Assembly: GCF_031195445.1 (NCBI RefSeq)
Contig: NZ_CP133480.1
Coordinates: 248,001-312,000 of the forward strand
From: Acuticoccus sp. MNP-M23
Lineage (GTDB): Bacteria > Pseudomonadota > Alphaproteobacteria > Rhizobiales > Amorphaceae
DNA length: 64,000 nt
Reading direction: 5' to 3'
Of this stretch, positions 37,608 to 48,702 are shown in pieces. How positions within the stretch are numbered: position 1 is the first letter of the stretch; each line of letters begins with the position of its first letter. The notes beneath the pieces were generated by a model. That model was not told the DNA's origin, made no database searches, and saw only the letters and a program-made list of their open reading frames with translations. Position numbers and translations under genes: made by a program.

Positions 37608-38186
37608 TTAGCGGGCGTTGCTGCGCAGCTCGGCTTCCAGCGTCTGGACGCTGGCGTCAAGCTCGGCGCGCACGGTCGAGGCGCGCGACAGGGTGTCGAT
37701 GGCCGCATCCAGCCGCGTTTCGGTGTCGTCGAGGCTCTGGGCAAAGCGCAGGCCCAGTTCCGGATCAAACGCCGGCGCGGCGGCAACGACAGTCCCGTCC
37801 GGATCGGCGTCGCCGTCCGTTGCGGGTGCAGGCGCGGGCTCCTCCAGAAGCGGCGTCAGCCCCTGCAGCGCGGTGCGCATGGTGGTGACCACGCGGACGA
37901 GATCGACCACGACCTCGTTGTTGAGCGTGGACAGTTCGGCCGCGCTGCGGGCGACATCGGCGCCGACCCGGTCGACGTTGCCGCGGATCGGCTGCAACGC
38001 GGTCAGAAGCGTCGGCGACAGCGACATCAGTCCGCCGAAGAACAGCGCAACGATCACGCCCGCCGTCATTCCCCGGATAAGGCCGGCCAGAAGGCCCAGC
38101 ACGATGATGATGAGCCCTGCAAGAACCGGGATGAACCACTGCAGGTCGTTGTACTGGAAATTCTCGAAAATCTGCTCGAACTCCAT
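37608..38186 (-). CDS. membrane-anchored coiled-coil protein (hypothetical)
   Basis: A 192-residue protein of no family I can name. It has two adjacent hydrophobic helices (about 17-38 and 39-58: [20 protein letters not shown], then a [13 protein letters not shown] stretch), a long amphipathic alpha-helical region rich in Asp, Val and Leu, an acidic Ala/Pro linker, and a final helix rich in Thr, Glu and Ala. The layout suggests a membrane-anchored periplasmic or cytoplasmic helical protein. The start at 38186 is preferred because it leaves a short N-terminus before the first helix. It precedes leuD by 17 bp and lies 740 bp upstream of the flotillin gene. Confidence 0.7.
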   Translation of the reverse strand: MEFEQIFENFQYNDLQWFIPVLAGLIIIVLGLLAGLIRGMTAGVIVALFFGGLMSLSPTLLTALQPIRGNVDRVGADVARSAAELSTLNNEVVVDLVRVVTTMRTALQGLTPLLEEPAPAPATDGDADPDGTVVAAAPAFDPELGLRFAQSLDDTETRLDAAIDTLSRASTVRAELDASVQTLEAELRSNAR

Positions 38187-38313
38187 CGCGGACGGCACTC
38201 CCCTTGTCGGCGATGGCGGGACCTTGCCGGCGCCCGCCACTAATTTGTTTCGTGTGCCATCATTTAATGGTTGATCCGGCCGCGAAATGCCAGACGGGCG
38301 TTCGATCCGTCCA

Positions 38314-38892
38314 TCAGCTTTTGCGTCCCATGGCGTAATATTGCGCGTTGGGCCGCATCTTCGTGGCGCTGGCCACGCGGTTGGTCATGTTGAAAAACCC
38401 CGTAACGGCAACGATGTCCCAGATCGCGCGGTCGCCGAATCCGGCCTCGCGCAAGCTCGCTTCCTCGGCCGGACCGCAATCGTGCGGCGCGGTGGTCAGC
38501 GTCCACGCATAATCCAGCATGGCCCTGTGGCGGGCGGAAAGGCTGGCGGCACGGTAATTTGCGGCAAGCGTATCGCCCAGCGCAGCATCGCCGGACAACG
38601 CGCGGACCGTGGCGCCGTGGGCGATGAGGCAATAATGACAGCGGTTGGCAGCGGAGACGACGACGGCGATCATCTCCCGCTCCAGCTTCGACAAATCCGA
38701 TTCTGCGAGCATCACCTCGTTGTAGAAATCGGTAAACTTGCGCAGCTTGTTTTCATCGAACGAGTATGCGCGCAGGACGTTGGGGACCAAGCCGAGCTTG
38801 TCCTGGCATTTGGCGAAATAGGCCTCTGTCTCTTCTGACAGTGGCGTTTGCGGTGGCAGATCGAGAGAAATCACCGCTTCTTCATTTTCCAT
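38314..38892 (-). CDS. peroxidase-related AhpD-like protein
   Basis: A 192-residue carboxymuconolactone decarboxylase/AhpD-fold protein. The redox motif is NRCHYCLIAHG (CxxC followed by His), and the C-terminal stretch AIWDIVAVTGFFNMTNRVAS is typical of the TIGR01926 'uncharacterised peroxidase-related enzyme' group. It probably reduces peroxides or acts in thiol redox reactions. The start at 38892 is preferred over a longer frame that crosses into the divergent promoter of the glutamate dehydrogenase gene; only 88 bp separate the two starts. Confidence 0.9.
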   Translation of the reverse strand: MENEEAVISLDLPPQTPLSEETEAYFAKCQDKLGLVPNVLRAYSFDENKLRKFTDFYNEVMLAESDLSKLEREMIAVVVSAANRCHYCLIAHGATVRALSGDAALGDTLAANYRAASLSARHRAMLDYAWTLTTAPHDCGPAEEASLREAGFGDRAIWDIVAVTGFFNMTNRVASATKMRPNAQYYAMGRKS

Positions 38893-38980
38893 GGCTAGAC
38901 CCCCCCTGACGTGAAGGTCTTGAATGCGCCAGAACGAAGCACGGCGATAGTCAGCTCGTCGGCGATCTGAGGAGTGAACA

Positions 38981-41900
38981 ATGCTCGAGGACTTTTCGGA
39001 CTCGAAGGACGCCAAGCTGAGCGAGCTTGCCGACAGGGTGCGCAATGCCGGCGGTGACGTCGCGTTTGCGACGTTTGCCGAGCTGTTGTTCCGTTACGCC
39101 GCCGCCGAGGACCTGCAGCACTACACCGTCGACCACCTGATGCGGCTGGCCGAAAGCGGCTGGCAGTCCCTGCAAAAGCGCGACGGCGGCGAGCCCAACA
39201 TCAGCGTGAAGGCCCCCGACGAGGTGGACATCACCGATGCGGAGAGCGGCCACGCCATCTCCGTGATCGAGGCACTCAACGACGACAAGCCGTTCCTGTT
39301 CGGCTCACTCAAGAACGAGCTGCACGCGCAGGCGATCGAGGTCCATCTGGTCGTCCACCCGATTTTCGCCGTGGAACGCGACGAAGAGGGCAACCTTGCA
39401 GGCTTCCACGGTGAGGCACGTCATGGCGACGGCCACGCCCACGAGAGCTTTATCCACATCCATGTGGATGCCATCGACGACGAGGACCATCGCGAGGCAC
39501 TGTCGCGGACGCTGAACGACGTCTACCACGACGTGGATGCCGCAGTGACCGACTGGCCGAAGATGCGCGCCAAGATCGCCCGGACCATTGACGGTTTCCG
39601 CAACAGCGTCCCGCCCGTCCCGCGCGAGGAACTGGCCGAGGCGATTTCCTTCCTCGAGCTGATCGAGAGCCAGGTGTTCATCCTCACCGGGATGCGGGAG
39701 TACCGGCTGGACGGTTCGGTGGAAGACGGCGAGCTGATTGCCGCCGACGAGCCCGGCCTCGGCATCCTGCGCAACCCGGACATCAAGGTCCTGCGCCGCG
39801 GCCAGGAGCTGGTGACGCTCAACCCCGAAGTGCGTGCATTCCTGCGCCGCAGCGAGCCGGTCTACGTCTCCAAGGCCAACGTGCGCAGCCGGGTCCATCG
39901 CCACGCCCACCTCGATTATGTGGGTGTGAAGCGCTACGCGGACGGTGTGCTGACGGGCGAACTCAGGATCGTCGGCCTCTTCACGTCCGAGACGTACACC
40001 GAATCGGTCCTCAACATTCCGATCCTGCGCCGCAAGGTGGAGGCAACGATCCATGAGCTCGGCTTCAACCCTGACAGCCACTCCGGCAACGCGCTCGTCA
40101 ACATCATGGAGACGTATCCGCGCGACGAGCTGTTCCAGATCGACGGGCCGCTCCTGCGCCGCTTCGCCCTTTCGATCCTTCAGCTTTCGGAGCGGCCGCG
40201 GGTGCGCGTCCTGCCACGCATCGACCCGTTCGACCGTTTCGTCTCGCTGCTGATCTACGTTCCGCGCGACCGCTTCACCACCAGCGTGCGCGAAAACATC
40301 GAAGCGTTGATGGCCGAAGAGTATGACGGCCACATCTCGGCGCGCACCGTCTACATGCCCGAAGGCGTGCTGACCCGGCTCTACCTCATCATCGGCCGCC
40401 GCTCGGGCACCACGCCCGCGCCGGACGTGCGCGAGCTGGAAGACCGGATCTCCACCATGATCCGCACCTTCGAGGACGACCTTCTGCGCGCTGCGCTGAA
40501 GGCACCCAAGCTCGGGGTGGACCGGCACAAGGTCGCCACCTGGGCAGGCGCATTTTCCGAAAGCTTTCGCGCCACCTACACCGCAGAGCGCGCGGTGCGT
40601 GACATCACCATTCTGGAGCGGATCACCGAGGAAACGCCTACCGCAATCCTCTTTTTCCGCCGCGATACCGATGCCGCGGACCGCTGCTCGCTGAAGATCT
40701 ACCACCGAGGGGCGCCGATCCTCCTGTCGGCCCGCGTGCCGATCCTTGAAAACATGGGTTTTCTGGTGGTCAACGAGCGGACCTTCCGCATCGAGACCCC
40801 CACCGACGAAGACGGCGTCTACATCCACGACATGACGCTGGCGCTGGGTGTCGGCAGCGGCGTCGACATCACGCGGCACGCCGAGCTTCTGCAAAGCCTG
40901 TTCATTGCCGTGTGGGAAGGGGCCGCCGAAAGCGACGAGTTCAACGGCCTTCTCCTCACCGCAGGGCTCGACTGGCGGCAGATCGCAATTCTGCGGGCGC
41001 TGTCGCGCTACCTGCGCCAGACCGCCATTCCCTACGGCCAGGACCTCATCGCCCAGACGCTGAACCGCCATCACGACGTGGCGCACGCGCTGGTCGAATA
41101 TTTCGAGGCGCGGTTCGACCCGGACAAGACCGAGGACGTGCGGGCCGAAGCGCAGAAGGAAATTCACTGGGGGCTTGAAGAACTCTACCAGGACATCGAC
41201 AGCCTGGCCGATGACACCATCGTCCACCGGCTCCAGAACCTCATCGAGTCCACGCTGCGCACCAACGTCTACCAGCTGGACGAGAACGGCGATCCGGTGA
41301 GCACGTTCGCCTTCAAGTTCGACCCGCATCAGCTCGCGGGCCTGCCGCGCCCGGCACCGTTCCGCGAAATCTGGGTCTATTCGCCCCGCGTTGAGGGCGT
41401 GCACCTGCGCTTCGGCCGGGTTGCGCGCGGCGGCCTGCGCTGGTCCGACCGACCGCAGGATTTCCGCACCGAGGTGCTGGGTCTCGTGAAGGCACAGCAG
41501 GTCAAGAATGCGGTGATCGTGCCGGTGGGCGCCAAGGGCGGCTTCTTCCCCAAGAAGCTGCCGGACCGCTCCAACCGGGAAGCCTTCATCGAAGAAGGCA
41601 CCGCAGCCTACCGGATCTTCATCAACACGCTCCTGTCCATCACCGATGACCGCGACGGCGACCGCATCAGCCATCCCGACCGCGTGGTCCGCTACGAGGA
41701 GGACGACCCCTACCTGGTCGTCGCCGCCGACAAGGGCACGGCCACCTTCTCCGACACGGCCAACGCCATCAGCCAGGAACACGGCTTCTGGCTGGACGAT
41801 GCGTTCGCCTCCGGCGGTTCGGCCGGCTACGACCACAAGGTCATGGGCATTACCGCCCGCGGTGCCTGGGAGGCCGTGAAGCGCCACTTCCGCGAGATGG

Positions 41901-43852
41901 ACCACGACATCCAGTCGGAGCCGTTCACCGTGGTCGGCGTCGGCGACATGTCCGGTGACGTGTTCGGCAACGGGATGCTTCTGTCGCCCACCACACGGCT
42001 GATTGCCGCGTTCGACCACCGCGACATCTTCATCGACCCGGACCCCGACGCCGCCACCAGCTTTGCCGAGCGCAAGCGCCTGTTCGACATGAACCGCTCG
42101 TCCTGGCAGGACTATAACCGCTCGCTTCTATCGGCCGGCGGCGCGATCTTCTCGCGCAGCGCCAAGTCGATCACCCTGTCGCCCGAAGCGCGGGCGGCAC
42201 TGGACGTCCCCCCCGGCCCGCTCAAGCCGAGCGATGTGCTCTCCGCGATCCTCAAGGCGCCGGCCGACCTCCTCTGGTTCGGCGGCATCGGCACCTATGT
42301 GCGCTCGGCGGCCGAGTCGAACCTCGAGATCGGGGACCGTGCCAACGACGCAATCCGCATCACCGCTGGCGACGTGCGCGCCAAGGTGATCGGCGAAGGC
42401 GCCAACCTCGGCGTCAGCCACAAGGGGCGCATCGCCTACGCCAAGAATGGCGGACGCATCAACTCCGACGCCATCGACAACTCCGCCGGCGTCAACACCT
42501 CCGACGTTGAGGTCAACATCAAGATCGCGCTGGCCGAGGCCATGCGCACCGGCAAGCTCACGCGCGAAGACCGCAACACGCTTCTGGTGAAGATGACCGA
42601 CGACGTGGCCGATCTCGTCCTGCGCAACAACTACCTGCAGACGCTCGCCATCTCGCTCTCCAAGCGGCAGAACACCGAAAGCGCCGGCTATCAGCGCCGC
42701 CTGATGGAGGTGCTGGAGCCTCGCGGGCTCGACCGCGAAATCGAGGACCTGCCCGGCAACACGGAGCTCGACGACCGCGTCGCCACCGGCGAGGGCCTGA
42801 CCCGGCCCGAGATCGGCGTCCTCCTCGCCTACGCGAAAATCGTCCTGTTCGACGATATTCTGGAATCCACCGTGCCGGACGATGCGTACCTGTCGCGCGA
42901 GCTCACCCGCTACTTCCCCCACGAGATGACAGACGGCTTTGCCGGCGAGATCGAGGGCCACAGGCTGCGGCGCGAGATCATCTCCACCATGCTCGCCAAC
43001 TCCATGATCAACCGCGGCGGGCCGACCTTCATCATCCGGGTCGGCGACCAGACCGGCGCGTCTGTGCCGGAAATTGCGCGAGCCTACGCCGCTGCCCGCG
43101 ACGCCTACGACCTCCTCGGCCTCAACAGCGAGGTGGATGCGCTGGACAACGTCGTCTCCGGCGACCTTCAGCTCGACCTTTACGCCAAGATCCGCGCGCT
43201 GCTGCTGGATGCCACCATCTGGTTCATCCGCAACGAATCGTTCGAGGGCGGGCTGGAAGCGGTAGTGGGCCGGTTCCGCGCGGGGCTGGATGAACTCAGC
43301 GACGAGCGTTTCGCCAGCGTCCTGCCGGACAGCGAGCGGGCCGCGCTCAACGACCGCGTCAATCACCTGCGCGACAACGGCGTGCCGGACCCGGCGGCAA
43401 CCCGCCTTGCGCTGGTGCCGATGGCCGCCGGCGGGCTCGACATCGTCACCGTCGGCCAGCGCTGCGGCGTGGACCTTTACGAGGCGGCGGACGTGTGGTT
43501 CGCGGTCGGCGAACAGTTCCGCTTCAACGCGCTGGACGAGATTGCCCGGGGGATCCCGGTCGGCGACTACTACGACGGCCTCGCGCTCGACCGGGCGCGC
43601 CGGGCACTGGCGGACGCGCACAACAGCCTCGCCATCTCGGTGCTTTCCACCACCAACGCCGGCCAGGGAAATGGCAACGAGCGGCTCAAAGCCTGGCTTT
43701 CCGAGCGCGCGGGCAGCATTGCCCGCACCGAGCGCGCGGTGGACGAGGTTGTCGAGGGCGGCAAGATCTCGATCTCCCGCGTGGCGGTCGCATCGGGTCT
43801 CCTGTCCGACCTTGCCGGGCAGACCAAGCTCGAAGCGGAGCGCACTGGTTAA
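38981..43852 (+). CDS. gdhZ: NAD-specific glutamate dehydrogenase, large (L-GDH180) type
   Basis: A 1623-residue enzyme that oxidises glutamate to 2-oxoglutarate and ammonia. The long N-terminal regulatory half carries ACT-like domains. The catalytic core follows, with substrate-binding lysines in PVGAKGGFFPKKLP, the GSAGYDHKVMGITARGAW segment and the NAD-binding GVGDMSGDVFGNGML. A helical C-terminal domain completes it. The length is typical of the proteobacterial 180-kDa class. GAGGAG lies 7 bp before the ATG. The gene is monocistronic or leads into ccrM 108 bp later. Its divergent partner is the AhpD-like gene. Confidence 0.96.
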   Translation: MLEDFSDSKDAKLSELADRVRNAGGDVAFATFAELLFRYAAAEDLQHYTVDHLMRLAESGWQSLQKRDGGEPNISVKAPDEVDITDAESGHAISVIEALNDDKPFLFGSLKNELHAQAIEVHLVVHPIFAVERDEEGNLAGFHGEARHGDGHAHESFIHIHVDAIDDEDHREALSRTLNDVYHDVDAAVTDWPKMRAKIARTIDGFRNSVPPVPREELAEAISFLELIESQVFILTGMREYRLDGSVEDGELIAADEPGLGILRNPDIKVLRRGQELVTLNPEVRAFLRRSEPVYVSKANVRSRVHRHAHLDYVGVKRYADGVLTGELRIVGLFTSETYTESVLNIPILRRKVEATIHELGFNPDSHSGNALVNIMETYPRDELFQIDGPLLRRFALSILQLSERPRVRVLPRIDPFDRFVSLLIYVPRDRFTTSVRENIEALMAEEYDGHISARTVYMPEGVLTRLYLIIGRRSGTTPAPDVRELEDRISTMIRTFEDDLLRAALKAPKLGVDRHKVATWAGAFSESFRATYTAERAVRDITILERITEETPTAILFFRRDTDAADRCSLKIYHRGAPILLSARVPILENMGFLVVNERTFRIETPTDEDGVYIHDMTLALGVGSGVDITRHAELLQSLFIAVWEGAAESDEFNGLLLTAGLDWRQIAILRALSRYLRQTAIPYGQDLIAQTLNRHHDVAHALVEYFEARFDPDKTEDVRAEAQKEIHWGLEELYQDIDSLADDTIVHRLQNLIESTLRTNVYQLDENGDPVSTFAFKFDPHQLAGLPRPAPFREIWVYSPRVEGVHLRFGRVARGGLRWSDRPQDFRTEVLGLVKAQQVKNAVIVPVGAKGGFFPKKLPDRSNREAFIEEGTAAYRIFINTLLSITDDRDGDRISHPDRVVRYEEDDPYLVVAADKGTATFSDTANAISQEHGFWLDDAFASGGSAGYDHKVMGITARGAWEAVKRHFREMDHDIQSEPFTVVGVGDMSGDVFGNGMLLSPTTRLIAAFDHRDIFIDPDPDAATSFAERKRLFDMNRSSWQDYNRSLLSAGGAIFSRSAKSITLSPEARAALDVPPGPLKPSDVLSAILKAPADLLWFGGIGTYVRSAAESNLEIGDRANDAIRITAGDVRAKVIGEGANLGVSHKGRIAYAKNGGRINSDAIDNSAGVNTSDVEVNIKIALAEAMRTGKLTREDRNTLLVKMTDDVADLVLRNNYLQTLAISLSKRQNTESAGYQRRLMEVLEPRGLDREIEDLPGNTELDDRVATGEGLTRPEIGVLLAYAKIVLFDDILESTVPDDAYLSRELTRYFPHEMTDGFAGEIEGHRLRREIISTMLANSMINRGGPTFIIRVGDQTGASVPEIARAYAAARDAYDLLGLNSEVDALDNVVSGDLQLDLYAKIRALLLDATIWFIRNESFEGGLEAVVGRFRAGLDELSDERFASVLPDSERAALNDRVNHLRDNGVPDPAATRLALVPMAAGGLDIVTVGQRCGVDLYEAADVWFAVGEQFRFNALDEIARGIPVGDYYDGLALDRARRALADAHNSLAISVLSTTNAGQGNGNERLKAWLSERAGSIARTERAVDEVVEGGKISISRVAVASGLLSDLAGQTKLEAERTG

Positions 43853-43892
43853 CGTAACCGCAAGAAAGGTAAACGCTTTCTCGTCGGAAGCC

Positions 43893-43907
43893 TTAACCTG
43901 CGCTTTA
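43893..43907 (+). promoter_or_regulatory. CtrA-like site upstream of ccrM
   Basis: TTAACCTGCGCTTTA fits the CtrA consensus TTAA-N7-TTAA with one mismatch in the second half and lies 53 bp before the ccrM start. In Caulobacter, CtrA activates ccrM. No GANTC site is present in this intergenic region. Confidence 0.45.
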
Positions 43908-43950
43908 CCCTGACGGCTTACCAACCTTGATGCAGGTTGCGTAAGGGTAA

Positions 43951-45072
<1,122 letters not shown>

Positions 45073-45090
45073 GCAATCCCCCCCAGGGCG

Positions 45091-46164
45091 TCAGGGCAGC
45101 ATCACATCCACATAAACGAGACGGTGGTCGGACGCCCGGTCCAGCGTCTCGTCGCCTTCAGGCCAGTAAACGCCAGCGCCCACAACGCGCAGCGCCGCCG
45201 ATGGCAGCACATAGTCCACCCGCATCGCCCCGCGCCTGAATTTTGCGGTGTTCGCCCCGTGCGCCGCCGAAGCCGGTACCGGGTCCGTCACCAGCGGATT
45301 GTCCAGAAGCTGCGCGATGGCACCCTCCACCGAATTGCCGCCCGCGGGGTCGGCGTTGAGGTCGCCCATCACCACCGCAAGGCTGCCCGCCGGGAGCCCC
45401 CCGGCAGTGCCTGCGTCATCCACAGCGTAGGTGCTGGCGGCCGGGTCCAGCAGGTCGGCCAGCAGGCGGATCTCGTCGGCATTTCGCGGCGGCAGGAGGC
45501 GGTTGCCGGGAAGCGGCGGCGTCGGGTGCGCGGCCGCCACCCACACCGTTGTGCCACCGATCTCCACCGGCACCAGTGCGTGGGTCTTGGACGACAGCGG
45601 CAGCACCGCCTGCCCTTCGCTCGAAAGCTCGGGCGGAATGCGGTTGCCCGGCATGTCCCGCCACAGGAGGTTGGAGAATGTGCGCACCGGCCCCAGCGGA
45701 AGACGGGAGACCAGCGCGAAGGCGTATTGACCGGGATAAAGGCCGTAGCCGAGCGCATCCTCGCCGTAATCGCGCCCCTCGGTGCCGACCACGCCATCGC
45801 TGTTGAGGTCGACGCCGCTGGCAATGCCGGTGTTGGACGGAAACAGCACCCTGTGGGGGTATTGTGCGCCGCCAAGATACCCGTCCACGTAAAGGGAGAG
45901 CGCCCGGCCCGCATCGTCCCGGTCCAGCTCCTGAATGAGAAGAACGTCGGGCGCATGCTTGCGGATGATTTCGGCCGATGCCATGGCCGCAGGGTCTGCC
46001 CCGCCTTCAAGCCGGGCGACAACCTCACCCGCTGCCTTGCCGTAGAGCGACACGTTGTAGGTGGCAAAGCGGATAGCGCCCGCGGGTTTCTCCGGCGCCT
46101 GGGCGGACGCGGCCGCAGGCATCACGATGGCGACAAGAAGCGCCCAGGTCCGAACCAGTCCCAT
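45091..46164 (-). CDS. exported endonuclease/exonuclease/phosphatase family protein
   Basis: A 357-residue protein with an N-terminal signal peptide (to about AAASAQA). The EEP fold is indicated by ATYNVSLYG, the metal-binding glutamate in LLIQELDRDD, VMGDLNADP and the terminal SDHRLVYVDVML. It is probably a periplasmic phosphodiesterase or DNase; a DNSDGVVGTEGRDYG-like insertion (VDLNSDGVV) resembles a calcium-binding loop. It converges on ccrM with an 18-bp gap and lies 15 bp downstream of the DUF2794 gene on the same strand. Confidence 0.87.
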   Translation of the reverse strand: MGLVRTWALLVAIVMPAAASAQAPEKPAGAIRFATYNVSLYGKAAGEVVARLEGGADPAAMASAEIIRKHAPDVLLIQELDRDDAGRALSLYVDGYLGGAQYPHRVLFPSNTGIASGVDLNSDGVVGTEGRDYGEDALGYGLYPGQYAFALVSRLPLGPVRTFSNLLWRDMPGNRIPPELSSEGQAVLPLSSKTHALVPVEIGGTTVWVAAAHPTPPLPGNRLLPPRNADEIRLLADLLDPAASTYAVDDAGTAGGLPAGSLAVVMGDLNADPAGGNSVEGAIAQLLDNPLVTDPVPASAAHGANTAKFRRGAMRVDYVLPSAALRVVGAGVYWPEGDETLDRASDHRLVYVDVMLP

Positions 46165-46179
46165 ATCACCCGCCCCATG

Positions 46180-46578
46180 CTAGTCGCCGACGACCGAGAG
46201 GTGGCGCTTCTTCTCGAAGACCCGCAGCACAGCGTCGAGGTCGTGCCCACGCTTCAGGACCATGCCCTGCGCCGAAACCACGGCGTAAGCCCCCTGCTTG
46301 CGCGCAAGCTTCGGAGTTTTGGTGACGCGGTACATCGGCACCTCGCCCATCTGCCGGTAGATGGAGAACACCGCCTGCTCGCGGCCATGGTCGAGCGCAT
46401 AGTCGCGCCATTCGCCAGCCGCCACCATGCGGCCATACACACGCAGGATCTGCCCCAGTTCGATCCGCTGGAAGGCCACCAGCGGCGGCGGCGGACGATT
46501 GGCAGCCGGGGCTTGCTGCGATGCGGCGGACTTCGGCCGCAGCGGCACGATCCGGCTTGCTTCTTCACCCTCGGCCAA
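46180..46578 (-). CDS. DUF2794 domain protein
   Basis: A 132-residue protein of the DUF2794 family, restricted mainly to alphaproteobacteria. The conserved core is FQRIELGQILRVYGRMVAAG, WRDYAL, AVFSIYRQMGEVPMYR and KTPKLARKQGAYAVV. The N-terminal 30 residues are low-complexity (Ala, Pro). The function is not known. It is divergent from htpG across 150 bp and lies 15 bp upstream of the exported EEP gene. Confidence 0.88.
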   Translation of the reverse strand: MAEGEEASRIVPLRPKSAASQQAPAANRPPPPLVAFQRIELGQILRVYGRMVAAGEWRDYALDHGREQAVFSIYRQMGEVPMYRVTKTPKLARKQGAYAVVSAQGMVLKRGHDLDAVLRVFEKKRHLSVVGD

Positions 46579-46662
46579 TGGCGCCTCCGTCAGATTGCGG
46601 GCTCTCCCGCCGGTTTGGTCAGCCGCCTAACCCTGAACGCTGAAGCCCCGCCACGCAACGGT

Positions 46663-46691
46663 CTTGAATGACGAGCCGGATCTGCGCATCT
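46663..46691 (+). promoter_or_regulatory. candidate heat-shock (RpoH) promoter of htpG
   Basis: CTTGAA (46663-46668), a 16-bp spacer, then CGCATCT (46685-46691) match the sigma-32 consensus CTTGAA / CCCATNT at all but one base. It lies 38 bp before the htpG start, as expected for a heat-shock chaperone gene. Confidence 0.5.
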
Positions 46692-46728
46692 CTAGGCCAT
46701 TCCCAATCACCTGCAAAAAATAAGATCG

Positions 46729-48672
46729 ATGACACAAACTGCCGAAACGCGCCCCTTCGAAGCCGACGTCGCACGCCTGCTCCACCTCATGGTGCATTCG
46801 GTCTACTCGACGCCGGATGTCTTCCTTCGCGAGCTGATCTCCAACGCGGCCGACGCGTGCGAGAAGCTGCGTCACGCCGCCCTCACCGACGCCGCGCTGA
46901 TGGCCGGCGACCCGGACCTCAAGATCGCAATCACCGTCGACCCCGAGGCAAAGACCATCACCATTGCCGACAACGGCATCGGGATGAGCCGCGAGGAGCT
47001 GATCGAGAATCTGGGCACCATGGCCCGCTCGGGCACCGAGAAGTTTCGCAAGGCGCTGGAGGAAAAGGACGAGGGCAAGGCGCTGATCGGCCAGTTCGGC
47101 GTCGGCTTCTACTCCGCCTTCATGGTGGCGAGCGAAGTTGCGGTGACGAGCCGTGCTGCCGGGGCTGACGAGGCATGGACCTGGCGTTCCGACGGCTCGG
47201 GCGAGTTCGTGATCGAGCCTGCCGAAAACGCCCCTGCCCGCGGCAGCACCGTCCACCTCACCTTGCGTGAAGACCACGCGGAGTATTCCGAAGAGGACAC
47301 GGTCGAGCGCCTCATCAAGCACCATTCGGCCCATGTGCCGGTGCCGATCGTCGTGTCGAAGGCCGGCGAAGACGAAACCCGCGAGATTGTCGACGGCAAG
47401 GCGCTGTGGGCCCGCCCGAAGTCGGAGATCAGCGAGGAAGAGTACGAGGAGTTCTACCGCTTCACCGCAGGCGCGTTCGACAAGCCGGCGCTGACGATCC
47501 ACACCCGCGCCGAAGGCCGGCAGGAGTACACCTCCCTCCTGTTCGTGCCCGAGATGGCGCCGTTCGACCTCTTCGAGCCCGACCGCAAGGGCCGGGTAAA
47601 GCTCTACGTCCGCCGCGTGTTCATCACCGACGATGCGCCGCTGCTGCCGGCATACCTGCGCTTCGTGCGGGGCCTCGTTGATTCCGAAGACCTGCCGCTC
47701 AACCTTTCGCGCGAGATGCTGCAGAACAACCCGATGCTGGCGCAGATCAAGACCGCCACCACCAAGCGCATCCTCTCCGAGATGACCAAGCTCGCGGGCA
47801 AGGACGCCGAGACCTACGAAAAGGTCTGGGAAGCCTTTGGCGCGGTGCTGAAGGAAGGCCTCTACGAGGACACCGAGCGGCGCGACGAGCTTTACGCCCT
47901 CTGCCGCTTCCGCACCACCAAGGCGCCGGACGGCACTCGCTCGCTCGCCGAGTACAAGGCGGACATGAAGGAGAACCAGAAGGCGATCTTCTACGCCGTC
48001 GGCGAGAACCGCGAGCGTCTGGCCGCCTCCCCCCACCTTGAAGGCTTTGCCGCGCGCGGCATCGAGGTGCTGCTCCTCTCCGACCCGGTGGACGCGTTCT
48101 GGACCCGCACGGCGCTGGGCTTCGATGGCACACCCTTCAAGTCGGTCACGCAGGGGTCCGCCGAGCTGGACGAGATCCCCGCCGACGATGGCGACATCAA
48201 GCCGCCCGAGCCCGGCCACGAGGGCGACATGGCGGCACTGTCCGCGCTGGTGAAACAGGCGCTGGAGGACCGCGTGTCTGACGTGCGCTCGTCCTCCCGG
48301 CTCGACACCAGCCCCGCCTGCCTCGTTGCGGCCGACAGCGGCTACGACCGCGCGATGGAGAAGATCGTGTCGCGCCATGGCCAGGGCGGCGGCTTTGGCG
48401 GCAAGCCGGTTCTGGAGCTGAACCCCAAGCACGCGCTCATCAAGCGCCTTGCCGCCACCGCCGGCAATGGCGATGGGACCAGCGAAATCGGCGATGCGGC
48501 GTGGCTCCTGCTGGGCTCTGCCGAAATCCTCGACGGCGAGGCCCCGTCCGACCCCGCCGCGTTCAACAAGCGCCTGCTGGACGTGATGTCCGCCCGCTTC
48601 GCGCCGGAGGCCGTCAGCGGCGCCGCCGACAACATTGCGAGCGATGGCGGCGCGGACGGCTCCGGAGTCTGA
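46729..48672 (+). CDS. htpG: molecular chaperone HtpG (Hsp90)
   Basis: A 647-residue Hsp90 homologue. The GHKL ATPase domain has ELISNAADACEKLR, DNGIGM, GTMARSGT and GQFGVGFYSAF; the middle domain has the catalytic arginine region NLSREMLQNN; and the C-terminal dimerisation domain follows. It folds or stabilises client proteins with ATP. Length is normal. A sigma-32-like promoter precedes it, and a convergent hairpin with the LysE gene ends it. Confidence 0.97.
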   Translation: MTQTAETRPFEADVARLLHLMVHSVYSTPDVFLRELISNAADACEKLRHAALTDAALMAGDPDLKIAITVDPEAKTITIADNGIGMSREELIENLGTMARSGTEKFRKALEEKDEGKALIGQFGVGFYSAFMVASEVAVTSRAAGADEAWTWRSDGSGEFVIEPAENAPARGSTVHLTLREDHAEYSEEDTVERLIKHHSAHVPVPIVVSKAGEDETREIVDGKALWARPKSEISEEEYEEFYRFTAGAFDKPALTIHTRAEGRQEYTSLLFVPEMAPFDLFEPDRKGRVKLYVRRVFITDDAPLLPAYLRFVRGLVDSEDLPLNLSREMLQNNPMLAQIKTATTKRILSEMTKLAGKDAETYEKVWEAFGAVLKEGLYEDTERRDELYALCRFRTTKAPDGTRSLAEYKADMKENQKAIFYAVGENRERLAASPHLEGFAARGIEVLLLSDPVDAFWTRTALGFDGTPFKSVTQGSAELDEIPADDGDIKPPEPGHEGDMAALSALVKQALEDRVSDVRSSSRLDTSPACLVAADSGYDRAMEKIVSRHGQGGGFGGKPVLELNPKHALIKRLAATAGNGDGTSEIGDAAWLLLGSAEILDGEAPSDPAAFNKRLLDVMSARFAPEAVSGAADNIASDGGADGSGV

Positions 48673-48677
48673 CCAGA

Positions 48678-48701
48678 CGGCGGCCCCGCCGGGGGCCGCC
48701 G
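48678..48701. terminator. bidirectional hairpin between htpG and LysE gene
   Basis: CGGCGGCCCC and GGGGCCGCCG form a perfect 10-bp stem with a GCCG loop, between two convergent stop codons only 30 bp apart. No T-run on either side, so it may rely on stem strength or Rho. Confidence 0.6.
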
Positions 48702-48702
48702 C

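Noticed and set aside
39305-42019. A 904-residue minus-strand frame inside the glutamate dehydrogenase gene
   Set aside because: Antisense shadow of a conserved enzyme; His/Val/Arg-rich sequence with no family features.
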